A stretch of 64,000 nt of DNA from Deltaproteobacteria bacterium CG11_big_fil_rev_8_21_14_0_20_47_16 (GCA_002796325.1 PCXA01000007.1:62001-126000); one strand, 5' to 3'; counted from the first letter of the stretch, positions 18,839-29,062 are shown. The notes: a model not told the origin generated them from the letters alone. Numbers and translations are program-made.

Positions 18839-20237
18839 AAATGTTGCCACGTCCTAAAATCCATAGAGGGTCCCACTTCTGTTTCAAGGCAATCATCTTT
18901 TGAATAACTTCAGGCGAATGCTGAATTTTGAGCAGGTCATGTTTAATTTTTCCAATCCCATGTTCACCTGCAACACCACCACCCAATGATACGGCCATTC
19001 GGCAGCAATCCAAGACTAAGCTATAGGCACGTGATTTTTCAGCTGCATTGCGCGCAAAATAATTGAAGTGTGGGTGACCATTTCCCAAGTGTCCAAATGC
19101 AATGTAGGGGATGTTGAGTTTGTCAGATTCGGTATAAGCAAAATTCATCATTTCGATCATGCGAGGTAGTGGTACCCACCAGTCAGTGCCTATTTTTCCA
19201 CCGCCTTGGGTTTGTAGCGTTCGGTGTATTTCGGAGACATGACTGGGAATGTGGTGACGCCAAGCAGCTATGCGGCTTTGATCTTTATCGGATTGGGCGA
19301 CAGTAATAAAATTGGTCAATTGAGGTGCTTTGCAGCGAGTAAGTGTAGTGCCAAGCGCTGAAAACCAACTATCCAAGCAATCCTCTTCGGACCCTTTTGT
19401 GAATTCTTGCTGGCAAATTACAAATGCGCGAGCATTTTCTGGTAGCTTTGGGAATCCATTGCTTTGTGACATAATTTTTGCAGTTGCTTTGTCAATAAAC
19501 TCCATTGTTCTCGGTGTAAGATCTGAAAAATCTTTATAGTTACTAATAAAATGAAGCGCATCATTGTTTGTTGGAAATGGAATCATAAATGTCATGACTG
19601 CATCTGGACGTTCAATGAGCGCAAGTTTGGCTTCGACAATCACACCCAATGTTCCTTCGGATCCGATAAATAAGTCGATTTCTTCACCATTTATAAAATA
19701 TCCCGCACTGTTTTTAAGCTCGTTGGGCGGAGGACCCTTGCGTACAATAACGTGCTGCGTACCATCTGCGGTTAAAACAGTAATTTCACGAACATAACGC
19801 CGTGTGGTGCCATATTTGAAAGTGCTGTCGCCGGTGGCATTTGTGGCAAGTGTGGCGCCAACGGTGCATTCGTTTCGGCTGGTGGGAGATGGTGGATAAT
19901 ACAGTCCCTTTGATTCAACCTGCTGTTGCATGTCTCCCAAAATAGTGCCGGGTCGTACGGTTACCGTGCGCGATTCAGTATCGATATTAATAACGCCGCT
20001 GAGTCCTTCCAGCGTCATTAAAATACCATCGTCTGTGACCGAGCTTCCCGTCATAGATGTGCGTGATCCGCACACGGTAAGGGGGATCATATGATGATGA
20101 CAATGTTGGATAACGTCTTGAACGTCTTGAACTGTTTTGGGGCGTGCCACATAATCTGGTGTGGCAGTAATGACTGCGTCGTGTGTGTATGGTGCAATTG
20201 CTGAATCACTACGTTTTATGAAGCTGGAAAGGTTCAT
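18819..20237 (-). CDS. FAD-binding oxidase (GlcD/D-lactate dehydrogenase-like)
   Basis: YVARPKTVQDVQDVIQHCHHHMIPLTVCGSRTSMTG, TVRPGTILGDMQQQVESKGLYYPPSPTSRNECTVGATLATNATG, GGGVAGEHGIGKIK. Confidence 0.92.
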   Translation of the reverse strand: MNLSSFIKRSDSAIAPYTHDAVITATPDYVARPKTVQDVQDVIQHCHHHMIPLTVCGSRTSMTGSSVTDDGILMTLEGLSGVINIDTESRTVTVRPGTILGDMQQQVESKGLYYPPSPTSRNECTVGATLATNATGDSTFKYGTTRRYVREITVLTADGTQHVIVRKGPPPNELKNSAGYFINGEEIDLFIGSEGTLGVIVEAKLALIERPDAVMTFMIPFPTNNDALHFISNYKDFSDLTPRTMEFIDKATAKIMSQSNGFPKLPENARAFVICQQEFTKGSEEDCLDSWFSALGTTLTRCKAPQLTNFITVAQSDKDQSRIAAWRHHIPSHVSEIHRTLQTQGGGKIGTDWWVPLPRMIEMMNFAYTESDKLNIPYIAFGHLGNGHPHFNYFARNAAEKSRAYSLVLDCCRMAVSLGGGVAGEHGIGKIKHDLLKIQHSPEVIQKMIALKQKWDPLWILGRGNIFTKPNT

Positions 20238-21625
20238 GCTAAACCATGTGCCATCAAGTATTCCGCAGTTTCGGTAGCTGCTTGTGTGGCATTTAGAACC
20301 GTCTCTGATACTGAATAGCCTGTTAGGTAATTACCAGTTAGGAAAAGGCCAGGGCGCATTTTGAGGAGTGTGTCCAAATGATCTATGCGATTTAGATGGC
20401 CAATTGTGTATTGAGGAATGCCACGTATAATACGTCGAATATTGATAAATGATGGGCGTGTTGAAATGGAAAGAGTCTGTTCTAAGTCAGACTGAATTTG
20501 CTTAACAAGGTCATTGTCGGACATTTCCATGATATCAGGGTCCGATGCGCCGCCATACATCGCGGTCAGTAAAGTATACCCGTCAGGTGCACGATTACTA
20601 AAGATTTGAGATGACCAAATGGTTCCTAGTAGTCGTATGCGTTCACTCCGTGGCACTAAGAAGCCAAAGCCATTTGGAAGGTTGTTGATTTCCTTTTTGG
20701 AATATCCCAAATGAACAACGGTAATGGGTGCATAAGGGATTGCAGAGAGTGGTGTGACGCAATCAGGCGATATTGATGATAATAGTGTTGCTGTAACGTA
20801 GGCCGGCGTTGCGATGAGCAACGTAGGGGTTGTTTGGATGAAGTGGCCATCCTTATGTGTCAGTCTCAGTTCCCACTGACGATCTTGACGTTGAGTAATT
20901 TTTTCAATCTGAACGTTGTGCCAAATATCGGGATCCAATTGCTTATTCAGTGCATGGCATAGTGTGCCCATGCCGTTTTTAAACCCTAGAAGTCCATGTG
21001 GGGATGTCTTGGAATTCTTCTTTCGCGCACGCATGGCACCAAAAATGCTCTTGTAATGCCGCTCCATGTTGACCAATTTTGGAAATGCAGCGGCAGCACT
21101 TAACTCATGTGGGTTTCCTGCAATAATTCCAGTCACCATAGGATCTACAATGGAGTCCAGGATTTCGCTGCCCAAGCGTCGTGTTACAAAATCTGCAACA
21201 GATTCATCCTGTTCGGATGGTGGACCTTTTGCAAAAGGCTCCCATAGCAGGCGGAGTTTACCCGCCAAGCTCACCAGTCCTGATTTTAAAAAGGCAAATG
21301 GACTCATGTGCAGTTCTTGCAGCTTTCCCTTTTTAAAAATATAGCGGCGATTATGTTCGGAAGGACTCTGAATTAGTTCAGAGTCGATACCCAGTTTTGT
21401 AATGAGGTTGCGCAGTGGTTTTGCGGTGGGCAAAAATGTATTGGGTCCTAGTTCACAAAGGAAGTCTTGGTAGTTTGCTGTTTGGATGAGTCCACCACTA
21501 TGATCCGATCTTTCCAAAACCAATACGCGGTATCCTGCCTTTTTAAGCGTGTAAGCGGCCGTAAGGCCGGCAATGCCGGCCCCAATAATAACAACATCTT
21601 TGTTTCCTGCAGGTGAAATGCTCAT
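20234..21625 (-). CDS. hemY: Protoporphyrinogen oxidase (HemY/PPOX type)
   Basis: VIIGAGIAGLTAAYTLKKAGYRVLVLERSDHSGGLI; FLTGNYLTGYSVSETVLNA; operon with hemN/hemE. Confidence 0.88.
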   Translation of the reverse strand: MSISPAGNKDVVIIGAGIAGLTAAYTLKKAGYRVLVLERSDHSGGLIQTANYQDFLCELGPNTFLPTAKPLRNLITKLGIDSELIQSPSEHNRRYIFKKGKLQELHMSPFAFLKSGLVSLAGKLRLLWEPFAKGPPSEQDESVADFVTRRLGSEILDSIVDPMVTGIIAGNPHELSAAAAFPKLVNMERHYKSIFGAMRARKKNSKTSPHGLLGFKNGMGTLCHALNKQLDPDIWHNVQIEKITQRQDRQWELRLTHKDGHFIQTTPTLLIATPAYVTATLLSSISPDCVTPLSAIPYAPITVVHLGYSKKEINNLPNGFGFLVPRSERIRLLGTIWSSQIFSNRAPDGYTLLTAMYGGASDPDIMEMSDNDLVKQIQSDLEQTLSISTRPSFINIRRIIRGIPQYTIGHLNRIDHLDTLLKMRPGLFLTGNYLTGYSVSETVLNATQAATETAEYLMAHGLA

Positions 21626-22986
21626 ATGGTGCGCGAAAATCGCTGAGGACTAGATGCCTTGGAACGCAGGTATTTGTCAAATACCATTCCAATGTTGCGA
21701 ATGAGTAGTCGGCCACGTTTAGTGACTGTGATGGCATCCTGGGTCACTTCAACAAGTCCATCATCAATAAAGCTCTGTAGGTCATGCAGTTCATTTGTAA
21801 AATAGTTATCAAATTGAATCTGGTGAGCTTTTTCAATTCGGCTCTTATGAATATGGGTGTTGCAAAAGAGGTCCATAATCAAATCACGGCGTAGTAAATC
21901 ATCTGAGGAGCAAATTTTACCGCGCTCAATGGCCAAATGACCAGAATCCAAATCGCTATAGTAACGGGTTAGCACTTTTTTATTCTGAAAATAGTCACCA
22001 TCTATATCGCTGATGGCTGTAATGCCGAACGAAATCATATCGGCTTTGTCCATGCGTGTGGTGTAGCCCTGAAAGTTGCGTGCCAGACTACGATTTTGTA
22101 ATGCCTGCGACATTTCATCGGTGGCCTTGGCAAAATGGTCCATGCCAATGAACAGGTAGTCCGCATCTGTAAAGGATTGGATGGCATCACAAAAAATTTG
22201 GAGTTTATCAGCAGGAGTAGGCAATGTGTTGGGATCCATAGACTGTTGCTGGCGCTTCATCCATGGGACGAACGCAAAATTGAAAAGTGCCACGCGATCT
22301 GGTTGCATAGCAATCAATTTGGAAACAGTATCTGCAAAGCTTTCAACTGTTTGATAGGGAAGCCCATAAATTAAATCTGTGTTGATGCTTTGAAAGCCCA
22401 GGTTGCGACACCATTCAATCATTTGTCGTACTTGGGATTCAGGTTGGATGCGGTTGACCGCCTCTTGCACCTTCGGATTAAAATCCTGAACACCCATGCT
22501 AATGCGATTGACGCCCAGCTTGCGCATGGCAGTGAGTTGTTCGAGTGTCGTGACGCGCGGATCAACTTCAACACTCACCTCGGCATCGTCTGAAAATTGA
22601 AACCGCGATTGAATTTTTTGCATGAGCGACTGGATTTCATTGGTTGTGAGATAGGTTGGTGTGCCGCCACCCCAATGCAGTTGAATCACAGGTCGCGAGG
22701 TATCCACCTGATCTGCAATAAGATCAATTTCCTTAAAAAGGTGAGCCAGATACGGTATTGTTACAGCACGTTTTTTGGTGATGACGGTACTACAACCACA
22801 GAATGTGCAATGCTCTTCGCAGAAGGGGAGGTGTACATAAAGCGAAAGAGGTGTCTTCTTGTGATTCCCGCGTTCAATTGCCGCCCAGAAATTTGCTTCA
22901 CCCACATCAGTTGTCCACTCAGGTGCAGTGGGATAACTGGTGTAGCGTGGTCCCGGCCGATCATATTTTTGAAGAAGTTCTTTCAT
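21622..22986 (-). CDS. hemN: Oxygen-independent coproporphyrinogen III oxidase
   Basis: RPGPRYTSYPTAPEW; radical SAM CEEHCTFCGCSTVI; HWGGGTPTYLT. Confidence 0.95.
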   Translation of the reverse strand: MKELLQKYDRPGPRYTSYPTAPEWTTDVGEANFWAAIERGNHKKTPLSLYVHLPFCEEHCTFCGCSTVITKKRAVTIPYLAHLFKEIDLIADQVDTSRPVIQLHWGGGTPTYLTTNEIQSLMQKIQSRFQFSDDAEVSVEVDPRVTTLEQLTAMRKLGVNRISMGVQDFNPKVQEAVNRIQPESQVRQMIEWCRNLGFQSINTDLIYGLPYQTVESFADTVSKLIAMQPDRVALFNFAFVPWMKRQQQSMDPNTLPTPADKLQIFCDAIQSFTDADYLFIGMDHFAKATDEMSQALQNRSLARNFQGYTTRMDKADMISFGITAISDIDGDYFQNKKVLTRYYSDLDSGHLAIERGKICSSDDLLRRDLIMDLFCNTHIHKSRIEKAHQIQFDNYFTNELHDLQSFIDDGLVEVTQDAITVTKRGRLLIRNIGMVFDKYLRSKASSPQRFSRTI

Positions 22987-22994
22987 AAGCAGTT

Positions 22995-24023
22995 TTATGA
23001 ACGCTGCACTGTTTCGACAAATGCGGCAACGTGTTCGGGGGGTGTTTCTTTCAAAACACCGTGACCCAAGTTGGCGATGAATCCAGTAGTGCCACCATCT
23101 TTACACATTTTTTGTGTCGCTTCGCGAATGGCAGATATAGGTCCATCGCGCAGAAGCGTCGGGGGCAAATTGCCCTGGAACGACTTAACTTGGGGCGCCA
23201 ATTGTCGCGCTTGTGAAATAGATGTGCCCTCGCCAATACTCAACACATCAGCACCGCTTTGGGCCATCAATGGCAGCAGATGTTCGGCCTTTTGACAAAA
23301 CAATGTCAGTGGTGCGTCACAGTCGGTGTGCAATGCCTTCAGAATCCGCTGTGTGTATGGCAATCCAAACTCGGCATATTCTTCTGGCGTTAAATGTCCC
23401 GCCCACGAATCAAATAATTGCAAGGCCTGTGCACCAGCATCAAACTGATTTTTCAAATAGATGATTGTAGTGTCTGTTAATTTGTTGAGCAGGTCGTGGA
23501 GTAGTTGGGGGTTGACCGTCAAAATTTCTTTTACCTGTTCACGCCGTGTGGTGCTGCCACCGGCAAGAACGTAAGTGGCAAGCGTCCACGGTGCACCAGC
23601 AAATCCAATTAATGCCGCACGTCCATCTAACTCTGCACGTAGTCGCTTAAGGGTTTCACCAACGAATGGCATTGTTTTAACTGGGTCTGGAATTGACAAT
23701 GTTGCTACCGCATCACGGCTGTGCATCAAGGGCCCCAAACGTGGGCCGGCGCCGTCGGTGTAAGACAATGGCAAGCCCATCGCCTCACAAGGAATCAAGA
23801 TGTCGCAGAAGAAAATGACGGCATCCATGCCGTAGCGCTGCCAGGGTTGCAGGGATACTTCGGCGGCAAGCGTAGGTGTCTTGCACATTTCCAGAAAGCT
23901 ATGACCGGCACGGACGGCCTGATACTCGGGCAGATAGCGTCCTGCCTGGCGCATGAGCCAAACGGGTGCTCGGTCGGTGGTGCCCCCATGGGCAGCTGTT
24001 AAAAACCGTTCCATTGAATTCAT
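22995..24023 (-). CDS. hemE: Uroporphyrinogen decarboxylase
   Basis: APVWLMRQAGRYLPEYQAVR; FAGAPWTLATYVLAGG; FQGNLPP. Confidence 0.96.
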   Translation of the reverse strand: MNSMERFLTAAHGGTTDRAPVWLMRQAGRYLPEYQAVRAGHSFLEMCKTPTLAAEVSLQPWQRYGMDAVIFFCDILIPCEAMGLPLSYTDGAGPRLGPLMHSRDAVATLSIPDPVKTMPFVGETLKRLRAELDGRAALIGFAGAPWTLATYVLAGGSTTRREQVKEILTVNPQLLHDLLNKLTDTTIIYLKNQFDAGAQALQLFDSWAGHLTPEEYAEFGLPYTQRILKALHTDCDAPLTLFCQKAEHLLPLMAQSGADVLSIGEGTSISQARQLAPQVKSFQGNLPPTLLRDGPISAIREATQKMCKDGGTTGFIANLGHGVLKETPPEHVAAFVETVQRS

Positions 24024-24068
24024 GACCCTCTCTCATCACAGGGATTGCCTGAATGCAAGAGTGGTGGC

Positions 24069-24479
24069 ATGATTATGAACATGAAACATCTATTATATAT
24101 GCTGCTGCTGTCAGGAATTTTGGGAATCATGGCCTGTCACAGCGATGTGCGCAGTGCCAGCGACGTCAATGCCGACCTGCTCACCAACCCATCTAATAGT
24201 ACGGCGGCCATACCCACAACCATTCAGGGAACGGTATCGTGTACGGGCTGTGAAGCGGGTGGTGGCATGGCTGTTGTCATTGATAGTGTGCTCAGTGGAA
24301 TTGTGGCTAATCAGCATTACGATACCCTGGGCAGCTATTCCTTATTGGCCAATATCAAACCGGGGGATGTCTTGGATATTAAGGTCTCTGTGATTAAATC
24401 CTCTGGGCCGGTGATGCGCTCCGCAGTGATTACGGTTTCCGCAGATGCCGGTACCATTCAGCAGGATTTCAAGTTTTAG
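24069..24479 (+). CDS. Small lipoprotein, member of tandem pair A
   Basis: Start approximate (MKHLLYMLLLSGILGIMACHSD lipobox IMAC); paralogous to the next ORF. Confidence 0.65.
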   Translation: MIMNMKHLLYMLLLSGILGIMACHSDVRSASDVNADLLTNPSNSTAAIPTTIQGTVSCTGCEAGGGMAVVIDSVLSGIVANQHYDTLGSYSLLANIKPGDVLDIKVSVIKSSGPVMRSAVITVSADAGTIQQDFKF

Positions 24480-24533
24480 ACCCATACGACAATTGATGTG
24501 GAAACAGCCTTGCTGCTGTGGCATGACCGCCAT

Positions 24534-24932
24534 GTGAAGCGCTTATCCTATATAATAGTAGTGTGTGCAGCCGTTGCGACGACCGCCTGCCAGGGAAATG
24601 CGCGGTATGCCAGTGGTGTCAACGCCATGCTTTTCACCAATTTGACCAATAGTGTAATGCCCATGCCGCTGACCGTACAAGGTTCCGTGGGTTGCCCGAG
24701 TTGCTCGCCAAATGAAGGCATGGCGGTGGTGGTAAGTAGCCTGTTGAATGGTGTGGTTGCCGATCAATATTACAATACTGTCGGGAACTATTCTTTAGGG
24801 GCGCGTGTAAAATCAGGGGATGTCTTAAATGTTCAAATTTCTGTGATGACACCTAACGGACCTGTAATGCGCACTGCAGTTATAACGGTCCCATCTGACT
24901 CAGTAATCATTCAACAAGATTTTGAATTTTAG
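24534..24932 (+). CDS. Small lipoprotein, member of tandem pair B (GTG start proposed)
   Basis: VKRLSYIIVVCAAVATTACQGNARYASGVNAMLFTNLTNS lipobox TTAC; aligns along its length with the previous ORF. Confidence 0.65.
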   Translation: MKRLSYIIVVCAAVATTACQGNARYASGVNAMLFTNLTNSVMPMPLTVQGSVGCPSCSPNEGMAVVVSSLLNGVVADQYYNTVGNYSLGARVKSGDVLNVQISVMTPNGPVMRTAVITVPSDSVIIQQDFEF

Positions 24933-26281
24933 GCCTTAATGGCTTGCTTGGCTAATTGCATGGCGACTTCCCAAGCGCCGCCTGGAAAACGATGGCAGTC
25001 CTGCATGACGGCGCGGAATGAATCCAAGAAATAGTTAACATCGTCAGATGTCATAATTGCCGGTGGCAATAACTTGACCACATCCACATTGTGGCCCGTG
25101 ACTTGGCTTAAAATGCGATGCTTGCTCATGAGCGGCACCACGACCATTTGTCCAAAGAGACCTTTATTGGCTTTATGAATTAAGTCCCAACCGGTGCGTA
25201 GCAACAATGATTTGGGGCGCGAAAATTCAATTGCGATCATCATACCCTTGCCGCGCACATCACTGAGCATTTCAAATTCGCCCATCATGGCACGCATGCC
25301 ACCAATAAGTTCTTCGCCGCGCATGGCTGCCTGCATGGGGATGTTTTCAGTTTCCATAACATCCAGCGTGGCAAGTCCCGCCACCATGGCCAGTGCATTG
25401 CGACCAAAGGTGTTGGAATGCACCACACAACGATCCATCTTATGAAAGACCTTATCGTAGACAGCGCGTGGGTAGCAGCAAGCGCCCACTGGAATAAAGC
25501 CACCAGAGAGTGCTTTTGCGACTGTGATAATATCGGGGGAGATGCCGTAGTGTTCATAGGCAAACCATCGGCCTGTGCGGCCCAGGCCAGACTGCACTTC
25601 GTCGGCAATCATCAGTGTGCCATATTTGCGGCAGAGTGCTTGGGCCTTTTGAAAGTAGTCGGTTTTTGCCAGATACACACCCTTGCCTTGAATGGGTTCA
25701 AACACAAATGCCGCAACATCTTTTTTAGACAACGCTGCTTCTAGCGCATCAATGTCATTAAGAGGAATCATGTCGCAATTGGGGAGCAGTGGTTCAAAGC
25801 CATTGCGAAATTCATCGTTACCATTCAGTGACAGCGATCCATTGGTGAGCCCATGAAATGCATGATCCAAATAAATGATGCGATTGCGTTTGGTGGCACA
25901 CTTGGCAAATTTGATGGCCGCTTCATTGGCTTCGGTACCAGAGTTGGTGAAGAACACCGTGTCGACATGGTCCGGCATTTTGGCGAGCAAGCGTTTGGCC
26001 AATTGCGCAGCCAAGAGTGGCGCATCCATTTGCACCATGCTGGCGTGATTGGCATCAATGGCGTCATGCAACGCCTTTTTAATTGCAGGGTGATTGCGAC
26101 CAATGGTGAACACACCATAGCCAGACAGTAAATCCAGATAGCGATTACCGTCTTTATCCCACAGATACTGTCCTTCAGCGCGCACATATTCTTTGTCATA
26201 ACCAATGGTGCGCAGCACCTTTACAAATTGGGGGTTCACATGGGTGGCGTACAGGTCGTGTTGTTGGGTAGCCTCAGTCAT
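24929..26281 (-). CDS. Class III (fold type I) PLP-dependent aminotransferase
   Basis: FFTNSGTEANEAAIKFA, LMIADEVQSGLGRTG, TVAKALSGGFIPVGA; start at MTEATQQ. Confidence 0.92.
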   Translation of the reverse strand: MTEATQQHDLYATHVNPQFVKVLRTIGYDKEYVRAEGQYLWDKDGNRYLDLLSGYGVFTIGRNHPAIKKALHDAIDANHASMVQMDAPLLAAQLAKRLLAKMPDHVDTVFFTNSGTEANEAAIKFAKCATKRNRIIYLDHAFHGLTNGSLSLNGNDEFRNGFEPLLPNCDMIPLNDIDALEAALSKKDVAAFVFEPIQGKGVYLAKTDYFQKAQALCRKYGTLMIADEVQSGLGRTGRWFAYEHYGISPDIITVAKALSGGFIPVGACCYPRAVYDKVFHKMDRCVVHSNTFGRNALAMVAGLATLDVMETENIPMQAAMRGEELIGGMRAMMGEFEMLSDVRGKGMMIAIEFSRPKSLLLRTGWDLIHKANKGLFGQMVVVPLMSKHRILSQVTGHNVDVVKLLPPAIMTSDDVNYFLDSFRAVMQDCHRFPGGAWEVAMQLAKQAIKA

Positions 26282-26405
26282 ATATATAGTAGCCTCTCTC
26301 AAATGGTATGGGGCCGCGGATAGCGCAGTGTGAGTCTATAAGCAATTGTTTTTTAATGGTATTTTCCGTGTATTCCGAAATCCTTGGTTTTTTTACAAAA
26401 AATAC

Positions 26406-26432
26406 GCAACTTTTTCAAGTTTGGGCCGATAC
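26406..26432 (+). promoter_or_regulatory. Sigma-28 (FliA)-like promoter GCAACTTT-N11-GCCGATAC
   Basis: Spacing and -10 as in TAAAGTTT-N11-GCCGATAA; conserved upstream of the paralogous gene at 31897. Confidence 0.7.
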
Positions 26433-26444
26433 CCTAAACAGAAC

Positions 26445-26491
26445 GGGGGATAGACACTGCACTTAATGAAGTGCCGCAGTGTGTATCCCCC
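26445..26491 (+). promoter_or_regulatory. Long 5'-UTR stem-loop between promoter and RBS
   Basis: GGGGGATAGACACTGC (26445-26460) pairs with GCAGTGTGTATCCCCC (26476-26491), 15 of 16 positions; inner ACTT-AATG-AAGT. Confidence 0.7.
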
Positions 26492-26530
26492 ATTTATTTT
26501 CCCCAGACGATTACAAAAGGAGATTGTGTT

Positions 26531-29062
26531 ATGGCAAACGTATCCGGTGCATTTGGTCCCAATGTTCCACTGCAGCAGGCTGCAGGGACACCCCCAGCAG
26601 CTGGTGGCGCAACCCCACCTGCAACTCCGCCCGCACCAGCGACGCCACCCATGACACGGCCTGTAACAGGCTATTATAGTGCGCAGACCAAATACGTGGC
26701 TGACATCTTTCGTTTGACAGAAGATGCAGACAATCGTTTTGCCAAAGTATTTCCAACAAATGTAACAGTGGGTCGTGGCCGTCGTGCCCGAACAGTTACG
26801 GTGAGCATGACCTGGCGGGCCAAGTTTGCCGACCTCATGAATGCCATTGCAGCAACCCGTCGCCCCATTCCTGGTGAGGCATCAGAAACAACGGCTCTGC
26901 GCACTGCGCTGCGCACGACTGAGGGCAGACGCTTACTTAAGGCCTTGAAGGAAAACCCCAGCCATAAACTTGAAGATGCTGTGGGAGCCTATAGCCTCAA
27001 TGCATTCCAGGTTCAGGCCATTCGCAACAAATTATCTCAGTGGCTTCAAGATCAAGACAAGTTCATCTTCACAGAATCTGTGGATGGATTGTTGAACCGT
27101 ATGGGCCGCAATGATGCCAATGCATTCCCAGAACTGTTGGCCTTGATTACCTATCGCACTGGCAAGTCACCTGAAGAAGCCATGAAGCATTGGTTTGCAG
27201 CAGTGGCGGCCGTGATTCCAGATCCGGCCCAACGCACAGCGGCCAAGATGGACTCTGTTTCAGCGGACATTGGTCAATATTTATATGCTCACGAAGGCGC
27301 TGGCCGCAAGGCAATCCCTGTGCCTGTTGAAGCCCCTGTTGCACCACCCACTGGCGCTGCAGGCCCAACACCTGCCGAAGTTGCAGAGCAGCTTGCCAAG
27401 CGCGCCGTAGGCCGCAGTGTTGCCATTGCCAATTTGAAAACCGCTGATTTGACAACCCACGATATTCCTGCAGCGGTCATGACAGCCGTTAATAATGAAG
27501 AAGCCGTACGTCAGCGCATTGAACAACTCGAAAAGGATTTGGTTGCAGCGGGTTCGGATGCTGCGAAAAAAGCATCTGTTCAAGCTGAATTAACGGGTGC
27601 CAGAACATTGTATGCAAGTAAAATGCAAGCCACGGATAAAGCCGTGGAAGATTGGCTCAAACAAGCCCAATCCGCATTGGACGCAGCGAACGCCCGTTTG
27701 GCTGCAGCCAATGCCGACACGAGTCTTACACCTGCTGACAAACAGGCCAAGATCGACGCCGCACAGGCAGCTATTAATCAGGCAACCGAGCAGATCAAAC
27801 GCATTCAATCATTGTCACCGCAAGCAAAGACAGAGGAAGTTGCTGCGTACCCAATCTACTTGGTCAATAAGCAAAAGGAACAGAGTCAAGCTGCTCTTGC
27901 CGCTGCTGAAAAAGCCAAAGCTGATGCCGACAAAGTCGCGGAAGATACGAAGTGGAAGAAGGATGTTAATACTGAAATCGATAAAGGCAAAGCACGAGCC
28001 AATGTGAAGTTAGATTTGCGTGCAGGTTTCGTCGGCGTGGGAGATACAACATCACCACTTGGACGTCTTAAACTAGTTCCCTCCATTGAAAAGCCACTAA
28101 ACGGCTCAGTGGCATTGGGTGTTGAAGGTGAAGTGGACATCAATAAAGGTGGCTATCGACCTGGAGAAGGAAGTAGTGCTCAGGATCTATTTGGACCAGG
28201 TGTCATTGGTAGTATTAGTGGTGGCGGAATTGGTGTTTCAAGCCTCTCTCCCTATGCAAAATTTCTTGGTGGTATGCTGACAACCAAGTTGGGAATGAAT
28301 GAAATTTGGGTTGACCAGTTTGCTCCAATAAATGGTGCTTTGGGTAAGAACGTTTTACCAGGTGCTATCAATGTGATTGCGGGTCCACAGGTAGTAGTGG
28401 ATTCTGATCCAAAATTCGACGAAAGTAAAAGTATCGTACGTGGTTGGGGAACTGCGGCCTACGGTGTTCCAGTTGACAGCATTAATCTGGCTGAAGAGGA
28501 AGGGATTGCTTTTGTAAAGGGTCAAAATGGAAATTTGGCCAAACAGTTTGATGTGGCTGCATCACTTCAATTGGGTGCGAAACTGGATGATACGCACAAG
28601 AGTAGTGTTGTGCTGAATGGTCATTTGGTTGGTACCACAAAGGATGATAATACGCTTTGGGATAGCATGCTGAACATTTCTGGTCGTGGATTGTATAATA
28701 ATTGGAGATTCAACTTCGATTGGCGTCCAATCAATGACATGGCATATCAGACAGCGTATCAAAATGGAAAATCCCATTGGGCACTCGCCACAGAGGGTGG
28801 TTATGATTTTGGAAAGATAACTTTGATTGGTGCTTTTAGTCATGCATCAGCGACAATTCTTCGCACAATTGCTTCGGGTGGCGATGGTAGTCCTTCCTCA
28901 GGTACCCCAGAACAGTCAGAAGTTCATACCAGCCTGACAGATATTAGTTTGGTGGCTCAGTTTAAAATCAGTGCGTTGAGTACTCTGAGTGTGCGTGCTT
29001 CCAAAATATGGGTTCCTGAAGGAACAGGGTATACAGGGCTTCTAACATGGGCGATTAAATAA
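26531..29062 (+). CDS. Large orphan protein, paralog 1: Pro/Ala-rich N-terminus, coiled-coil middle, beta-rich C-terminus, no signal peptide
   Basis: RBS AAAAGGAG then ATGGCAAACGTATCC; full-length similarity to 31897-34359 (MANVSGAFGPNVPLQQAAGTPPAA...); no known family recognised. Confidence 0.85.
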   Translation: MANVSGAFGPNVPLQQAAGTPPAAGGATPPATPPAPATPPMTRPVTGYYSAQTKYVADIFRLTEDADNRFAKVFPTNVTVGRGRRARTVTVSMTWRAKFADLMNAIAATRRPIPGEASETTALRTALRTTEGRRLLKALKENPSHKLEDAVGAYSLNAFQVQAIRNKLSQWLQDQDKFIFTESVDGLLNRMGRNDANAFPELLALITYRTGKSPEEAMKHWFAAVAAVIPDPAQRTAAKMDSVSADIGQYLYAHEGAGRKAIPVPVEAPVAPPTGAAGPTPAEVAEQLAKRAVGRSVAIANLKTADLTTHDIPAAVMTAVNNEEAVRQRIEQLEKDLVAAGSDAAKKASVQAELTGARTLYASKMQATDKAVEDWLKQAQSALDAANARLAAANADTSLTPADKQAKIDAAQAAINQATEQIKRIQSLSPQAKTEEVAAYPIYLVNKQKEQSQAALAAAEKAKADADKVAEDTKWKKDVNTEIDKGKARANVKLDLRAGFVGVGDTTSPLGRLKLVPSIEKPLNGSVALGVEGEVDINKGGYRPGEGSSAQDLFGPGVIGSISGGGIGVSSLSPYAKFLGGMLTTKLGMNEIWVDQFAPINGALGKNVLPGAINVIAGPQVVVDSDPKFDESKSIVRGWGTAAYGVPVDSINLAEEEGIAFVKGQNGNLAKQFDVAASLQLGAKLDDTHKSSVVLNGHLVGTTKDDNTLWDSMLNISGRGLYNNWRFNFDWRPINDMAYQTAYQNGKSHWALATEGGYDFGKITLIGAFSHASATILRTIASGGDGSPSSGTPEQSEVHTSLTDISLVAQFKISALSTLSVRASKIWVPEGTGYTGLLTWAIK

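Noticed and set aside
22597-23064. 155-aa plus-strand ORF across hemN/hemE
   Set aside because: Antisense to two well-supported genes; no motif
26570-26660. Pro/Ala/Thr-rich coding stretch considered as a tandem repeat/CRISPR-like array
   Set aside because: Low-complexity protein-coding sequence without regular direct repeats or spacers
27597-28007. 136-aa alternate-frame ORF inside paralog 1
   Set aside because: Out-of-frame shadow of the coiled-coil coding region
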